DNA of 64,000 nucleotides from Coleophora flavipennella (taxonomy: Eukaryota; Arthropoda; Insecta; Lepidoptera; Coleophoridae). The stretch is from assembly GCA_947284805.1 (NCBI GenBank), contig OX369286.1, forward strand, positions 3,780,372-3,844,371, read 5' to 3'. Shown in pieces: positions 1 through 13,300 of this stretch. The notes under the pieces are model-generated. The model saw only the letters and a program-made list of their open reading frames with translations. It had not been told where the DNA came from and made no database searches. Made by a program: the position numbers and the translations under genes. The first letter of the stretch is position 1. Every line of letters begins with the position of its first letter.

Positions 1-261
1 TAAAATTTTCTAGGCTTTTTTCCTGTTATAAAACAAAGTCTAATATTGCATTTAATTCAGTGGCCTGTGATGTTTTTCTTGCAAAACATGCAATGTCCTT
101 CTTCTATAAATTAAGAGGAGAAAGATATAATGAATACAGGAGATGAGTACTGGCTCTTTGCCTGCGTTATTTGGTTGCGTTTTGCCTTCTTTTTTTTTAC
201 TTTATTGTCACCAACGTTTTACTTATTGTTTTTTTTGTGCCTGGTCGGTGAATATACGGTT

Positions 262-286
262 TATCTATCTATCTATCTATCTATAC
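262..286. repeat. TATC tetranucleotide microsatellite
   Basis: About six uninterrupted copies of a TATC/TCTA unit are visible. Confidence 0.85.
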
Positions 287-857
287 TAGTTTCTTAAAGT
301 TAGTCAACGGCACAATTGGCAATGTCCATCACACCGAACATGCTGACAAATAAACTTTTTACTGCGCATTTGCCAATGTTCGCCGTGACGAACATTTATT
401 TTAAATTCAAAAAACCGATACGTTTATGATAATTTTTGAAAATATCATACAGTTATTAGTTTGTTTATTTCTTATATAATAAAAAATACTTTGTTGATTA
501 TCGAAAATGCATTAAGAACACATACAAATAAATAATTTTCTTTAATAAAAGGCGTAGTTGTCAACTTGACACACCTGAGAGTTCAGTGTTGCCACAAGAA
601 AATTTTGAATTTCTGCAAATTTGCTATCAATAATACTTTTGCTGAATATTATGAATAAAGTTCTTAATAAATACAATGTCTCCAGAATTTTTCAAATTAT
701 GTTTTTGTCACTCCGAACATTAAGGGCCATATTAAGGGTTAAGTAAAGTGTTCTCCGTTGTTTATTACGAACACGCACATTTCCAGTTAGTATTTAGTAT
801 AAATTCAAGATAGTGATTTTTTTTTTCTTTAAATGCAAACATATAAAATAGTAGCTG

Positions 858-1050
858 TTTCCCCCGGCTTTACCCGCGTGGACAACGTTTCTATAACTTT
901 TCACGAGCGTAAAAGAAAGTAATTGTACATGTGATAAACCCGTCCTATTCTGTCTACCTACCAAATTTCACCCAGATCCGTTCAGTAGTTTTTGCGTGAA
1001 GAAGTAACAAACATACACACTCACAAACTTTCGCCTTTATAATATTAGTG
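858..1050 (-). mobile_element. Non-autonomous Helitron fragment
   Basis: The stretch carries the body shared with the complete copy at 1663-1903: a cccgcgtggacaacg segment near the left, a 'ccgttcagtagttttt' segment, and a TTATAATATTAGT end on the right. The CTAG 3' end is not preserved, so it is a partial copy. Confidence 0.55.
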
Positions 1051-1662
1051 TGATATGATATGCGAGTAATAATATAATGATAATATTGAGTGTATATGAG
1101 GTAATCAGATCCTGAGTTTCAAACCTTAACCTTTACCGTTTCCGGCGAATTTCCGAAGCAAACTGAGAGAAGTAAGAGAGGGGGGGGAGGAGGGATGCTG
1201 CGCAGATTTACAGCTGGTACGGTCCTGCAAATACAGTATTATATTACAATGTAGGCATAACAAAATTTGGTGTACGCAAGCTTCGTCGTGATAGACCATT
1301 ATCGTATCATTATACTAGGGATCAGACAGAAGACTACAATTTTTATGCGATAAGAATCGATACAAACTTTTTTTACAAGCTTTTTTTTAACTTGCAATGT
1401 ATGTATGTTTGTTCTGGTAGAATCGTGCATGTTAAATTTGACCCACAGAGCTTTCCGATTGAGCTGAAATTTTGCATGCATATGGATATCGCGTGACAAT
1501 GCATAGCTTGTACCTAAATGTGTTAAGGTTTTTCGAAAGTTATTCAAATTCTATGTAACTTAACGTGTTAAAAAGTAAACCTTACTATCTAATTAAAAGT
1601 CTGTCTTAAAAGCTTCGTTTACTTAAATTGATGGCTTATATGCAATCAGACTATTTACAGGA

Positions 1663-1903
1663 CTAGATATTTCCCGCGGCTTCACCCGCGTGGACAACGT
1701 TTCTATGACTTTTCGAGGGTGCGCAGTGCGTGAGCCGCAAACGGCTCGTGAGCGTGGCAAAAAGTAGGCTATGTGTTATACAATTCCTAATAGGTCTACC
1801 TACCAAATTTCAGCCAGTTCCGTTCAGTAGTTTTTGCATGAAAGAGTAACAAATATACATCCATACATTTTTACAAACTTTCGCGTTAATAATATTAGTA
1901 GGA
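1663..1903 (-). mobile_element. Non-autonomous Helitron, complete (241 bp)
   Basis: Read on the minus strand, the element starts with TCCTACTAATATTA after an A and ends with a GC-rich short hairpin (GCGGGTGAAGCCGC) followed by CTAG and a T. These are the diagnostic Helitron features: 5' TC, 3' hairpin plus CTRR, and insertion between A and T without target duplication. It has no coding capacity. A near twin of 239 bp lies at 58398-58636 in the opposite orientation. Confidence 0.75.
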
Positions 1904-1959
1904 TAGAATAGGATGTAACAGAATGGATCCTACTCCGTATACTTTTTTTCTCATTTAAC

Positions 1960-2141
1960 TTTCCCCAACGAATCCATAGTCAATTCGCAATAAAAAAAAA
2001 ACTTGGACCCTCCATACAATATGCACAAAATTTGTATGAAGTTTTTTTTGAGATTTCAGCAAAGTCATAGAACAAAAGTTGTTCAGTATGATGAGCAGAA
2101 GCCCCAGTCAACAGGACTTAAACCAATTTTGTTACATCCTG
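1960..2141. mobile_element. MITE remnant of the CAGGGTGTAACA family
   Basis: The stretch shares aactttcccc, ttcagtatgatgag and the ttttgttaca...cctgta end with the complete MITE at 48668-48935. The left inverted repeat has decayed. Confidence 0.5.
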
Positions 2142-2979
2142 TATATTTATTCTATAAATATATTTAATTTAGGCGTGAATATAGGTATTTTAGGTGTGAT
2201 TTTAGGTATTTAGGTGTGGTTTTAGGTATGATTTAAGGTTTTTTTGGTGTTTTGTTTTAGTATTTTAGGCATTTTATTTTAGGTATAATATGTAATGAAT
2301 TTATGAACGAATAAATAAATCAATAATTATTATTATTTGTAAAGAGTTAAAAAAAAATTATCGAAAACATCTAACAACTTGTAAAGCTTTACTTTATCTC
2401 AATTTAAATCTGAAAAGTATCAAAATACCTGCCTACTTATTTGCATTTTATATCCAACATCAAAGAAAATAATGTACTAGTTTATTTTATAAAACAAACT
2501 AGGCACCCAAATTACACCATCATTTGAAATAACTTTTGCAAACATTAGCTTCGTTACGAATTCACAGACGAAAAAAATAAAACAGGTAAACAAAAGGCAA
2601 AACCAAGTCACAAAGAAAATACACAAGCCGCCGCTGATTATTTTATTAAAATTTTAAATGAGGTTGGTGACTAAAGTATTACAGTATCTTTCATTTATTA
2701 CAAAAAAACAAACACCCCTGTATTTGTAGTTCAGTCAAATTATTTAAAAAAAACACCAAAAGGGCTGTTTAGTAAAATAGCAAGGAGTATTTCACATTAA
2801 GTTAAAATATGTTTTTGACACAATATTTTATGGTCGATTAAGAAATGATAAGAGAGGATATTATAAAATAATATATTATGTAAATGACAAAGATATATAT
2901 GTTGATTCTATAACAAATACCATTACCTGAGACTGTAATCTGAATCATGACATTATTTGTAATATACAGTATTTTCTTT

Positions 2980-3048
2980 TTGTTTTGACTATTTAAAAGT
3001 GTGTGTAAACACCTATTTGAAATAAATTGTTTCGAATTTTGAATAATA
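2980..3048 (+). mobile_element. LINE-like 3' tail
   Basis: A tail reading tttgactatttaaa...tgtaaacacctatttgaaataaattgtt...gaattttgaat recurs almost unchanged at 48395-48458, which marks it as the 3' end of one repeat family. The clade cannot be named from this piece. Confidence 0.45.
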
Positions 3049-3066
3049 TATTAATTTATTTAGCTC

Positions 3067-3380
3067 CTAGCTTTTGCCCGCGGCGTCGCCCGCGTGGACA
3101 TCGTTTTTATGACGCGAGCGCGGACATGAGTTTTCCTCAGATCCCTCGGGAACGATACCGGGCTATTCTGATAAGAAGTCTATGTCACTTCCCACCCCCT
3201 TAACCAATTCTATACAAAAAACCACGTCAGTCCGTAGCTCCGTTGCGACGCTGACGTGCGCGAGCGCGGAAATAAGTTTTCCCCAGATCCCTCGAGAACT
3301 ATGTCAGGATATGTTAATTAGGTAGTAAATTATGTCTTTTCCCGCCCCTTTAGCCATCTTTATGCAAAAAATCACAGCAA
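3067..3380 (-). mobile_element. Helitron 3' part, truncated by a SINE1 fragment
   Basis: Begins with CTAGCTTTTGCCCGCGG, the reverse complement of a Helitron 3' terminus (hairpin then CTAG). It continues with the 'cacttcccaccccctt' body also seen in the copies at 4378-5340 and 40448-41023, and stops where SINE1 sequence begins. Confidence 0.6.
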
Positions 3381-3520
3381 CTTAGATAAGATGGTGGTAG
3401 CTTACCTGGATAAGGAAATTTCCTACCACAAACCAAACCGAGTTTACAAAATATTATACTTCTGGGAATCGAACCTGTGACCTCCTGGTGTGAAGCAAAT
3501 GATAGAAGTAATTACCACAG
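3381..3520 (-). mobile_element. SINE1 fragment
   Basis: Contains the reverse complement of the SINE1 body (agataagatggtggtagct) and tRNA-like head (gggaatcgaacctgtgacct). It is cut at both ends. Confidence 0.6.
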
Positions 3521-4012
3521 ATGCAATTAAATTATGCCTATTGAAATAATGGTAAATGAAAATAATCACAAATAACGCTTAAAGTTTATTTTTATTTTTA
3601 TTTTCATTACCAAAAACACAGTTAAATGATAATACAGTAAGTAGTGATCCCCAAGTTCTGGGCCAATAAAATATAATTCGACATCGACACGAAAGAAGGA
3701 TAAAAAATGATTGTTTTGGATTGTATGAGCCAATCAACTTTTGGGATTAATTTCTATCGAGCCAAAACTGCTCAATCGTGTTTCTAATAGCTTTTGACTT
3801 TTAGGAATATCATCAATAATAAGGGTTTTTTTTTCAACCATAGCTTTTCTATCGTTAAGGAGTAATTGACGTCAAAAATATCAAAAATATGTAATATTAT
3901 CGCCTTAAAGTGACTCACTGTCATGCAAGCTACGTGTAACAGTTAATATGATTAGGTATTCCATTATGGACACATCCTTACAAATTCAATAGCTAACACA
4001 AGTATACATAAA

Positions 4013-4307
4013 ATGGCCTCATTGTTATTTTCCAACAGAACACAGAAATCCTTTACAATGGAAAACTTTACTCGCGAATTTGTCAAGCCTTTTTCAATCT
4101 GTTTCGATTTACTAAATCGTTCCCATGTCAACGTTTACGCCAAAAAATCAACGATTTTCGGGAAATGTCGGTTATACTTTGTATCGGTGCCGTGTATGAT
4201 ATATTTTTATTTATCTGTTTGGATGTATTCGAGCAAGATATTCTCTAATCAGATAGAGTTTTATGAGTTGGCCTACATTGTTCCCGTTCTAATGGTGATA
4301 ACACAAA
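4013..4307 (+). CDS. Odorant receptor exon 1 (N-terminus, TM1, TM2)
   Basis: The exon encodes residues 1-98 and ends after the first base of codon 99 at a strong donor (a|gtaagt). TM1 is at about 54-72 (LYFVSVPCMIYFYLSVW) and TM2 starts near 84. Two starts are possible: ATG at 4013 or ATG at 4058 (residue 16, MENFTREF). The second leaves about 37 residues before TM1, which is equally typical, so the start is uncertain. A Helitron begins 70 bp after the donor. Confidence 0.87.
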
Positions 4308-7300
4308 GTAAGTTACCTGCATCACAGAAACACATACGTGATAAATACTATGTATATATTGTAGCCATATTGTAGAACTAGATTTTGCCAGCAGTTTCGC
4401 CCACGTGGACATCGTTTTATGACTGTTTTTGAGGGTGAGTGGAGCGTGGACATGAGTTTTCTCCAGCTCTCTATCCCAAATCGGGCTATCCTGACTAGCT
4501 GTCTATGTCACTTCCTACCCACTCCACCAATAGGGGATCGGACTGCATTCAAAGTGAAATCTTCATTGCTCTCCTCTTGAAGTTTAAAAAAACCTTACTT
4601 GTTTTATTTTTCAATCACGTCTTCAATTTTTAATTGGTCTATGTCACTTCCTACCGCCTCCACCAAAAGGGGATCGGACTGCATTAAAAATAAAATCTTA
4701 AATATGATTTTCTAAATTGCTTTCCTCTTGAAGTTTCAAAAAATCTTACTTGTTTTGTTTTTCCATCACGTCTTCAATTTTTAATTGATCAAATTCCCAA
4801 AATAAGTTCGTCAATGACGCTTTAAATGTATGAAGTCACTTGTGGGTAATTCAAACATTTTTAGAACAAAATGGCGTTTTTGACATATCATAAAAAGTAA
4901 CTCAAATGTTTAGCAGTCCGATCCCCTATTCTATACAAAAAATCACTTCAATCCGTGGCTCCGTGGTGACGCCGACGTGCGCGAGCATGGAAATGAGTTT
5001 TCTCCAGATCCCTTTGAAACTATTTAAGGGTATGCTAATTAGTTGAATTATGTCATTTCACACCCCCTCAACTATCTCTGTGCAAAAAATCACAACAATC
5101 CATTGTTCTGTTGCGATGTTAAAGAAATTAACCAAAATAAGAGTATTTTTTCAGTTCCCTCAGCAACTGCATCTAACTATGCAATTTCTACGAGATAAAA
5201 AGTAGCCTGCGTCCGTCCTCGTGACACAAACTACCTGCGTGCCAAATTTAATCAAGATTGGTCAAGGTATTAAAGCGTGAAAAGGTAGGTAACAAACAAA
5301 CAAATAAACAAACAATCACATTTATAATATTAAGTAAGGATAAGGATTAGCCGTTTTACAATTGTAAAATACTGAGTGAAAAACTCCTAATAAAACCGAG
5401 TCGAACGGATGGACGGACAGATAGACAATAAGGTTTGGTTAGGTATGCATGACTTGTTCCACCGTGAAAACTCGGTTCTATTCCGACTCGGTTTAATTCG
5501 GATTTTTTTACTCATTAGTTTTACAAAGCAACGCGGCTATTTTAAATGCTTTTTCAAAACTTTCGATTTATTAACCTATTGCTTTAACCGTGTGTATATG
5601 TGTGTGTGTATGTGTGTGTGAGTGAATGTGTGTGTGTGTGTGTGGGTGTGTGTGTGTGAATGTGTGTATGTTAAGGGTCCCCAGGAGGCTCGAGTTTCCA
5701 TTTTTTTTAAATATAAAATCTGCATGTCGGAATGAATTCAAACTTTGATAATATATTGAGTAGAAAAAAATAAGATCAGTTTTAGAACTTTCAGTACAAA
5801 ACTAATTTAAGCCTTTGCCTTACATTTCAATTTACTACGATAAAAACTAATTACAAACATCCATATGTGTCTACTAAATATATTCGCAAAGTTTGAATTC
5901 AATCCGGCACGTAGTTTTTGTATCAAAGTGGAAATACGTTTCTATGGAGACTCGAACCTCCTGGGGACCCTTAAGTTTATATCGTATGAAGTCAGTAGGT
6001 GTTAATCTAAAAATTCCCTACACCACGTCACCACCACTCACCACAGTTGATCTAACTGTAACACCAGGCAAACGCTTTCTAACGCTCAGGATTAATTGCA
6101 TTTAATTTAATCGGGAAAAATATAAACACGACAAAAGGAAAACCTATTACTAATATTCTTGATATGTACAATACTACTATGGGCCTCATAAGAAGGCTCA
6201 AGGTCACCCAAAGGGCAATGAACCGTGCTATGCTCGGAGTTTCTCTGCGTAATCGAATCAGAAACGAGCAGATCCGTAGGAGAACCAAAGTAACCGACAT
6301 AGCTCTTAGAATGGCTAAACTTAAGTGGTAGTCGGCGGGGCACATAGCTTGTAGAACAGATGGCTGTTGCGGCAGTAAAGTTCTCGAGTGGCGACGGCGA
6401 ACTGGAAAACGTAGCGTAAGTAGGCCTCCCACCCGGTGGACTGATGGCCTGTTGAAGGTCGCGGGAAGCCGCTGATTGCGGGCAGCGCAGAACTGGTCGT
6501 CTTGGAAATCCTTGGAGGAGGCCTATGTCCAGCAGTGGAAGTCCGTCGGCTGATATGATGATGACTAAAATATACTTATACTACTATTATTGATACTATA
6601 ATATACTTATTGTACTATTATTGAAACTTTAACTGCCTCCGTGGCGTAATGGTTAGATCATTCGCTTTACACCAGGAGGTTGCTGGTTCGATTCCTGGTT
6701 TGGTTGGTGGTAGGGCATTTTCTAAGCCCGCCTGTCTAGCTACCACCATCTTATCTAAGGTCTGCCGCCAAACAACAGTGTTAACAACATTGATGTGTTT
6801 CGGCTTGAAGATAAGTTAGCCAGTTTCCCATTGCGTTGGAGAATCTTGGTAAGCCCGCTTCCATTATCGGCATTATCGTCACTTACCATTAGGTGAGATG
6901 ATGCCAAGGGCTTACCAATTGTAAATAAAAAAAAAAAGATCTCACCCCCCTCGTCTCCTAGGTTGATACCGATTGGTTAAAGTTTGGTTTTCTTTCGTCA
7001 TTTGTTTTTTGGAAATATCATTTCGTGCCGTTATTATTTTACGGTAACGCATATAAAAACAGAAGATGGTATTCCAAAATATATTATTTCTAGGTACTAA
7101 AAAATATCATGGTGGTTGCGTGTTTGAATATTATAGTTAACTGTATTTAAACTAAAAATAGAGCGACGGTGGCGTAATGGCAAGGGCCACTACCTCCTCT
7201 ACGGGAGCTCGTGGTTCGGATCCTGCCACGTACCAATGTGCTTTCGAATTTCGATTTCATATGTACGTTTATCTGACGCTCTTATACGCTGAAGGAAAAC

Positions 7301-10300
7301 ATCATGAGAAAACCTGCACACGCCTGCGAAGAAACTCGAAGGTTGTGTGTGAAGTCAACCCGCACTGGGCCCGCGTTTTCGACTTAGGCCCGATCGCCCT
7401 AATTCAGGTTAGGCTTGAGCCCCTCGGTGGGGGTGTATATGAGCCGATATAAAAAAAAATTCATCATCGTCATCATCATATCAGCCGAAAAACGTTCACT
7501 GCTGTACAAAGATCTCCCCAAGGATTTCCACGACGACCGGTCCTGCGTGATCGAATCAGAAACGAGAAGATCTGCAGGAGAATAAAAGTAACCGACATAG
7601 CTCACAGAATGGCTAAACTGAAGTGGCATTGTGCAGGGCATATAGCTCGTAGAACAGATGGCCGTTGGGACAGTAAAGTTCTCTAGTGGCGACCGGTCAC
7701 TGGTAAACGTAGCGTAGGCAGGCCGCCCACGCGGTGGACCGACGACCTGGTGAAGATTGCGGGAAGCCGATGGATGCGGACAGCGCAGGACCGGTCGTCG
7801 TGGAAAATAAATATAAAAAACTATAATATTTGTGAATATTCTCCCCTTTTTTCCTCCCTAAATATGGGCAACCCACCTTACCTATGCAATATATATTTAC
7901 TGCACCATTCCATTTCAATAAGGTAATGGAAAGCAGCCGTTGAACCGCGCTCGCAAGGTATACTTAAATAAAATAAAAGCACCGATATTTCATAGAAAAA
8001 CAAAGTACTTTCCCGATAATGCACTTTTCATTCAACGCCCCCGGCATTATCGTCTTTTTTAACCGACTTCAAAAAAGGAGCAGGTTCTATGTGTGACTGT
8101 TTGTAATTTTTTTACTTAAAAATTTGAGTGCGTTTGACTATAACTCAACTGATGGTAAGTGACGATGTAGTCAAGGAGGATACACGCAAACTCAAATAAT
8201 GGCTTTACGTGCCTATGCCTTTTATGTACGTTTACCAATATTTCTGTCAATGGTGGACTCATTTTTAAAATTATTTTTATATTCGAACTCTTGAGGTGGT
8301 CCCATTGTCAGCAAGTTAGGTTCTGATGATGGGATCCCAGGAAAATCAAATAATCATGTTGATGAGTTGGTGATGGAAAATACAACTCCTAAACATTTAG
8401 GAGTTAGAGGATAATTCTTTAAATATTATAGGTACGTAAAAACCGATAGTTGTATTCTTTCAGTTTATTCAGGTTAGTTGATGATGGAAGGTTTAACTTT
8501 CTAATTTTCATGCTGATGATGGAAGCCACAGGACTCTGTATCGGTTAATGAAACATTGCGTTATGATTTTATGATATCTTATTAGCGAGTGGGTGATTGG
8601 GTATACGTTGTTAGATATTATTATCACAAAAAAAACGTCTAAAAAACTAAAAACTGCCTTGAAAATTCTTAAAAAAATATAAAATAAAAGTTTTATCTCT
8701 ACTAATATTTTAACCCGTCAAGGGCGCGCTGTACCTAAATCTAGGGTGGCTCGAGTGTTTGAGGTTATAGCGTTCAGTCCAGTTTTTTGGTTATGACCTA
8801 AGTAATTTTGATTTATTGGTGGTAAATACGTAAGTTTACTTTATGGAATATATATCATTATGTTCGTCATGAAATTACCTAAACTATCTATGTAATTTTT
8901 ATCGAAATAAATGCTTACCTATTGTGGAAATCTCTTGGTTTTCTTTGAACATCCAGAAATTTATTTTTAATTTTCACCTTTCACTGAAGCAAAATTTAAC
9001 TGCATTTTTTCATTAAGTATTTTAGAACTATTCCAAAAACTAAATTTTAACACATAATTTACGTTACTTTCCCAGTAATTTGCTATAAGACACATATCAG
9101 ACACTTGTTTTTTTCATTTCGAAATCATTTTTTCACTATACTACAGAAATTCGACATACAGCGAAAATGCCCGCTCGCGGAAACTCTATTGCAAATTTTT
9201 TTTTACGGATTTGGCATCAAGCAAAGTTGACGATTCCTGCTACAATCCGGTACCAAAGGCATAAAGTCGACATCAAAAAATACTTACCTCTATCTCTATG
9301 GTCATTATAATATCATAGATAACAAGAGTGCAGTTTGTGCGGCCTTACGAGGCCTTCCTGTAGTCCCCAGTGCACTCGAGAACGATAATCTTATGAGGCC
9401 TACCCGTAGTCATCGGTGCACTTGAGAGGATGTGAAAATGTGTTTGTTTGTTTGTTACCTTTTCACGCTACAACAACTTAACCAACCTGATAATATTTGG
9501 CATGCAGGTAGCCTGTGTCACGGGGAAGGACATAGGCTACTTTTTTTCCCGTGAAAATAGCATAATCCGATGCAGTTTCACGGGAAACTATAAAAAATAG
9601 CCTTTTTTTTTGGCTAATAACATTAAAATCGCAAAGGAAAAATTGATTTTTGTAATTTTTTGCACTGATGGTTTTGAGTGTCATAGATTGCTAATCACAA
9701 TAGCCCGATCTAGGACAGGGATCTGGAAAAACTAATTTATTTCTACGCTTGGGAGCCGCTTGCGGCTCGCGCACCACTCACCCTCAAAGGCAGTCATAAA
9801 AACGATGTCCACGTATATATTTTGTATTTACATACACGAAATTTACAAAGATTAACGAAAACGATGGTAGGTACAAAACAAATTAGGGCGTAAAATTAGG
9901 GTCTAAAATTTTTACTTTCGAGCGACGTAAGGAATAAAATTGGGTATTGTGATGGCAAAAAAATCAAAGTTGAAATTTTGATGGGGATCGATTCTGTAAC
10001 ACTAATAGAGTATGAAAAACATTTTAAAAAATGTGTGTGAGTGTGTTTGTGTGTGTGTCTGTACGTCCGTCCGGTACTCTAGTTCCCAAACTACAAGACG
10101 GATTTAAATGAAATTTGGGTTACCGTGAAGTATTTTTATATCTTCAGGCATTTTTTTTAATTTACCTTATATTGATTTTTAGGGTTGCCACCATAGTAAA
10201 AAGTCACTTTTTTTTACTCCAAAATAGCTCTGACGATTTTAATGAAATTTGGTATGTTGCTATAGCTGTATACAGTACGCGGTAGTTCGTTGTTCCAAGA

Positions 10301-13300
10301 AAAATAGGTACCTCCAATACAAATCCAGGTTGTTCTTTATTTTCTCAAAAATGGCTTTTACGATTATAATGAATCTTTGTAAATAACTAGGACTTAATTA
10401 GATCTACTGCACTGGATACTTCATTTTTCCAGGAAAAATCTTAGTAAGGTACCTCCCATACAAACCCACATTATTAAAAATTTTTCATCAAGTCTTATAG
10501 ACCTACTCGTAGCTTTATTCTTTGTATTTAAGCAAGTGCAATGTTTATTGTCGATTTGTTTATGCCCGACTACGACAGACGGAGAAGGCTTAGCGATAAA
10601 GTATGCACAGCGTGGCTGTACAACTGATTTTAAGGTTGGGGCTAGCACAGCCATCGAATCTTAAACGTTTGATTAGTAATAGGGATGACGAATGTAAGTC
10701 ATCTGATTTACTTTTTATCATCTGTCAAAAACGACATTTTGTTTTAAAAATGTTTGAAATACCTAGGCGTGACGTCATAGTTTTGCAGCGTCTTTTATAT
10801 ACTCATTTTGTGATTTTGATGAATTAAAAATAGAAGACTTGATGGAAAACAAAACGAGTTAGGTTAAGCAGGACGGCAATTTAGTGATCAAGAATTCATA
10901 ATTTATTTCTGATGCGGTCGCCACCCCTGATATACTTTTCTTAAGTGTTGGTACTTATGATTTTGTATGGAACCATCTTTTTCCCTTTAGCAGACAGCAT
11001 AATATTTGTCCCAAAAGCTTAGACATTGTTTAATGGTCTACACCCAAAAACAATTCGTATCCTTACTAATATTATAAATATGAAAATGTGTTTGTTTATT
11101 TGTTTGTTTGTTTGTTACCTTTTCACGCTTCAACACCTTGACCAATCCTGATGAAATTTAGTATGCAGGTAGCCAGTGTCACATGAAAGGAGAATGGCTA
11201 CTTTTTATCCCGTGAAAATAGCATAGTCCGATGCAGTTCCTGGGGAACTGAAAAATGATCTTTTTTTTTTCAAAACGGAACAATAGATTGTTGCACCACT
11301 CACCCTCAAAGACAGTCATAATAATTGAAAACGCTAAACACGTTAAAAAACCGACTTCCATCGCAACAACTTAGAGTACATTTTTGCATCATTATTTTTG
11401 GTTTTTATTAATTTTCTAATAAAGTACTACACCGATTTTGATAAAATGTGTATGGGACCACACGGGAAGCACTAGATTTAAAATAAAAAAAGAATCATAA
11501 AAATCGGTTCACCCAGGAAAAATTTATGAGGTAACACACATAAAAAAAAACATACAGACGAATTGAGTACCTCCTCCTTTTTGGAAGTCGCTTGAAAACT
11601 ATGTCCGCGCGGGCGAAGCGAAGATATAATCGTCTCACTAAAAACTCACCAAAAAGTTTTTATCAAGCCATACAGACCCAAAACTTCTCACATTATCCTT
11701 GCATATCTCCGATAGCTCTGAGTTGGGGCGCGTTGGGGCACGTTGGGGCGTAACGATCGTTAAGAACTGGCCAGGTATGCTCAGAGCAGCTATTGTGCCG
11801 CCAGAAAACCAGATAAGAGCAGTTATTCACCGGCTATAGATGCTTAACGTGACTTTGTTTACAAATTATTTTTAACCGACTTCAAAAAAGGAGGAGGTTT
11901 CTTAATTACACCGTAAATATTTTTTTTATGTGTGTTCGCGGATAACTTCGTCGTTTATGAGCTGATTTTAATGATTCTTTTTTTGTTGGAAAAAAGATAT
12001 CCCAAGGGTGGTACCATGATAAGGAATCAGGATCTGGTTATGGCAGCCCAGAGAAATAGAGGAGAACCTTTGAAATTCGTAGTGTATTTTCTAAAGGTAT
12101 TCAAATATATGCGTCTGGCAGTCATCATCTCATGTTGCAAAACTGATGATGGAAGGTACAACTCGTTAGGAGTTAGAGGATAGTTCTTTAAATATACTCG
12201 AGAGCGATGAATCCGGGTCACTTAAAGAATCCTAAAAATCTCGGAAACTAAGAAGGCTAGCTTCATGAAATAAATTGTGTTTAATAGACAATTTAATACT
12301 CATTAAATAAAGTCATTAAAACTTCTTAGTTATTTTAAAGTAATGTCATAAAAAAATCAAATTTGAAAAAGGGAGACTTTCGAAGATGGAACTACGAAAT
12401 TACTACATTTGTTTTTGCTTTCGTTTCTAATCTGTCATTTAAGTGGGTACATAACCATGTTGATAGTGTTCAATATTTATTATTCAAGCAGTAATCATGT
12501 CGCTTACACCTGAAGAATGCACCAGAATATTCACAATGCTGGAAAACGGCCGGGGTCAGCGCGATACAGCCACGACTGTCGGTGTGTCGCTCTCAACAGC
12601 ACAAAGAGTTCTCCAACGTTACGAGGAAACTGGTTTTAACCTACGCAGACCAGGAACAAGCAGAACCAGGTGTACCACAGCACGAGAAGATCGATACTTG
12701 GTGAACACAATGCTTCGTAATCGCTTTCTCACAGGAACTGAACTTACAAATCAGTTTCGACGCCTCGGAGGAAGTAACCCAAGCGCAAGGACAGTAAGGC
12801 GACGACTTGCTGAAGCTAACTTGAAACCTCTTAGACCTGCAAACGGCCCTAAACTGGAGCGGCCCTAAACTGGAGCGTGGGCATCGTATTTCAAGACTAA
12901 GATATGCCCAAAACCACTTAAATTGGAGTATTGGAGATTGGTCAAAACTTATGTTCTCCGACGAATCAAAATTTATGCTCTACAAGCACGATGGAAGACA
13001 CAGAGTGTATAGAAGACCAGGGGAAAGATTCAAGCAAGCATGCATCGAAGAAAAAGTAGCCTACGGTGGAAGGTCTGTACATGTGTGGGCCGGAATTTCT
13101 TCTGAGAGTCGCACAGAACTGGTGTTCATAGAAAACGGCTCTTTAACTAGCGAAAGGTGGAAGAAATCCTCAATGAACACGTTGGTCCATTTATGGTCAA
13201 TTTGGGTGAGGATGCTATTTTTATGCATGACAATGCCCGGCCTCATACGGGTTGGATTGTGAATGACTACCTTCAAGAGATGAACATTACTCGTATGGAG

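Larger units (their letters stand above)
1..4012. other. 5' flank of the odorant receptor gene
   Basis: No host coding exon is visible upstream of the first receptor exon. The stretch is AT-rich and holds Helitron copies, one MITE remnant, a LINE-like 3' tail and a SINE1 fragment, listed separately. The promoter of the receptor should lie near its 3' end, but I see no TATA box or initiator that I would defend. From 2160 to 2980 I see only AT-rich sequence without a recognisable element. Confidence 0.6.
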
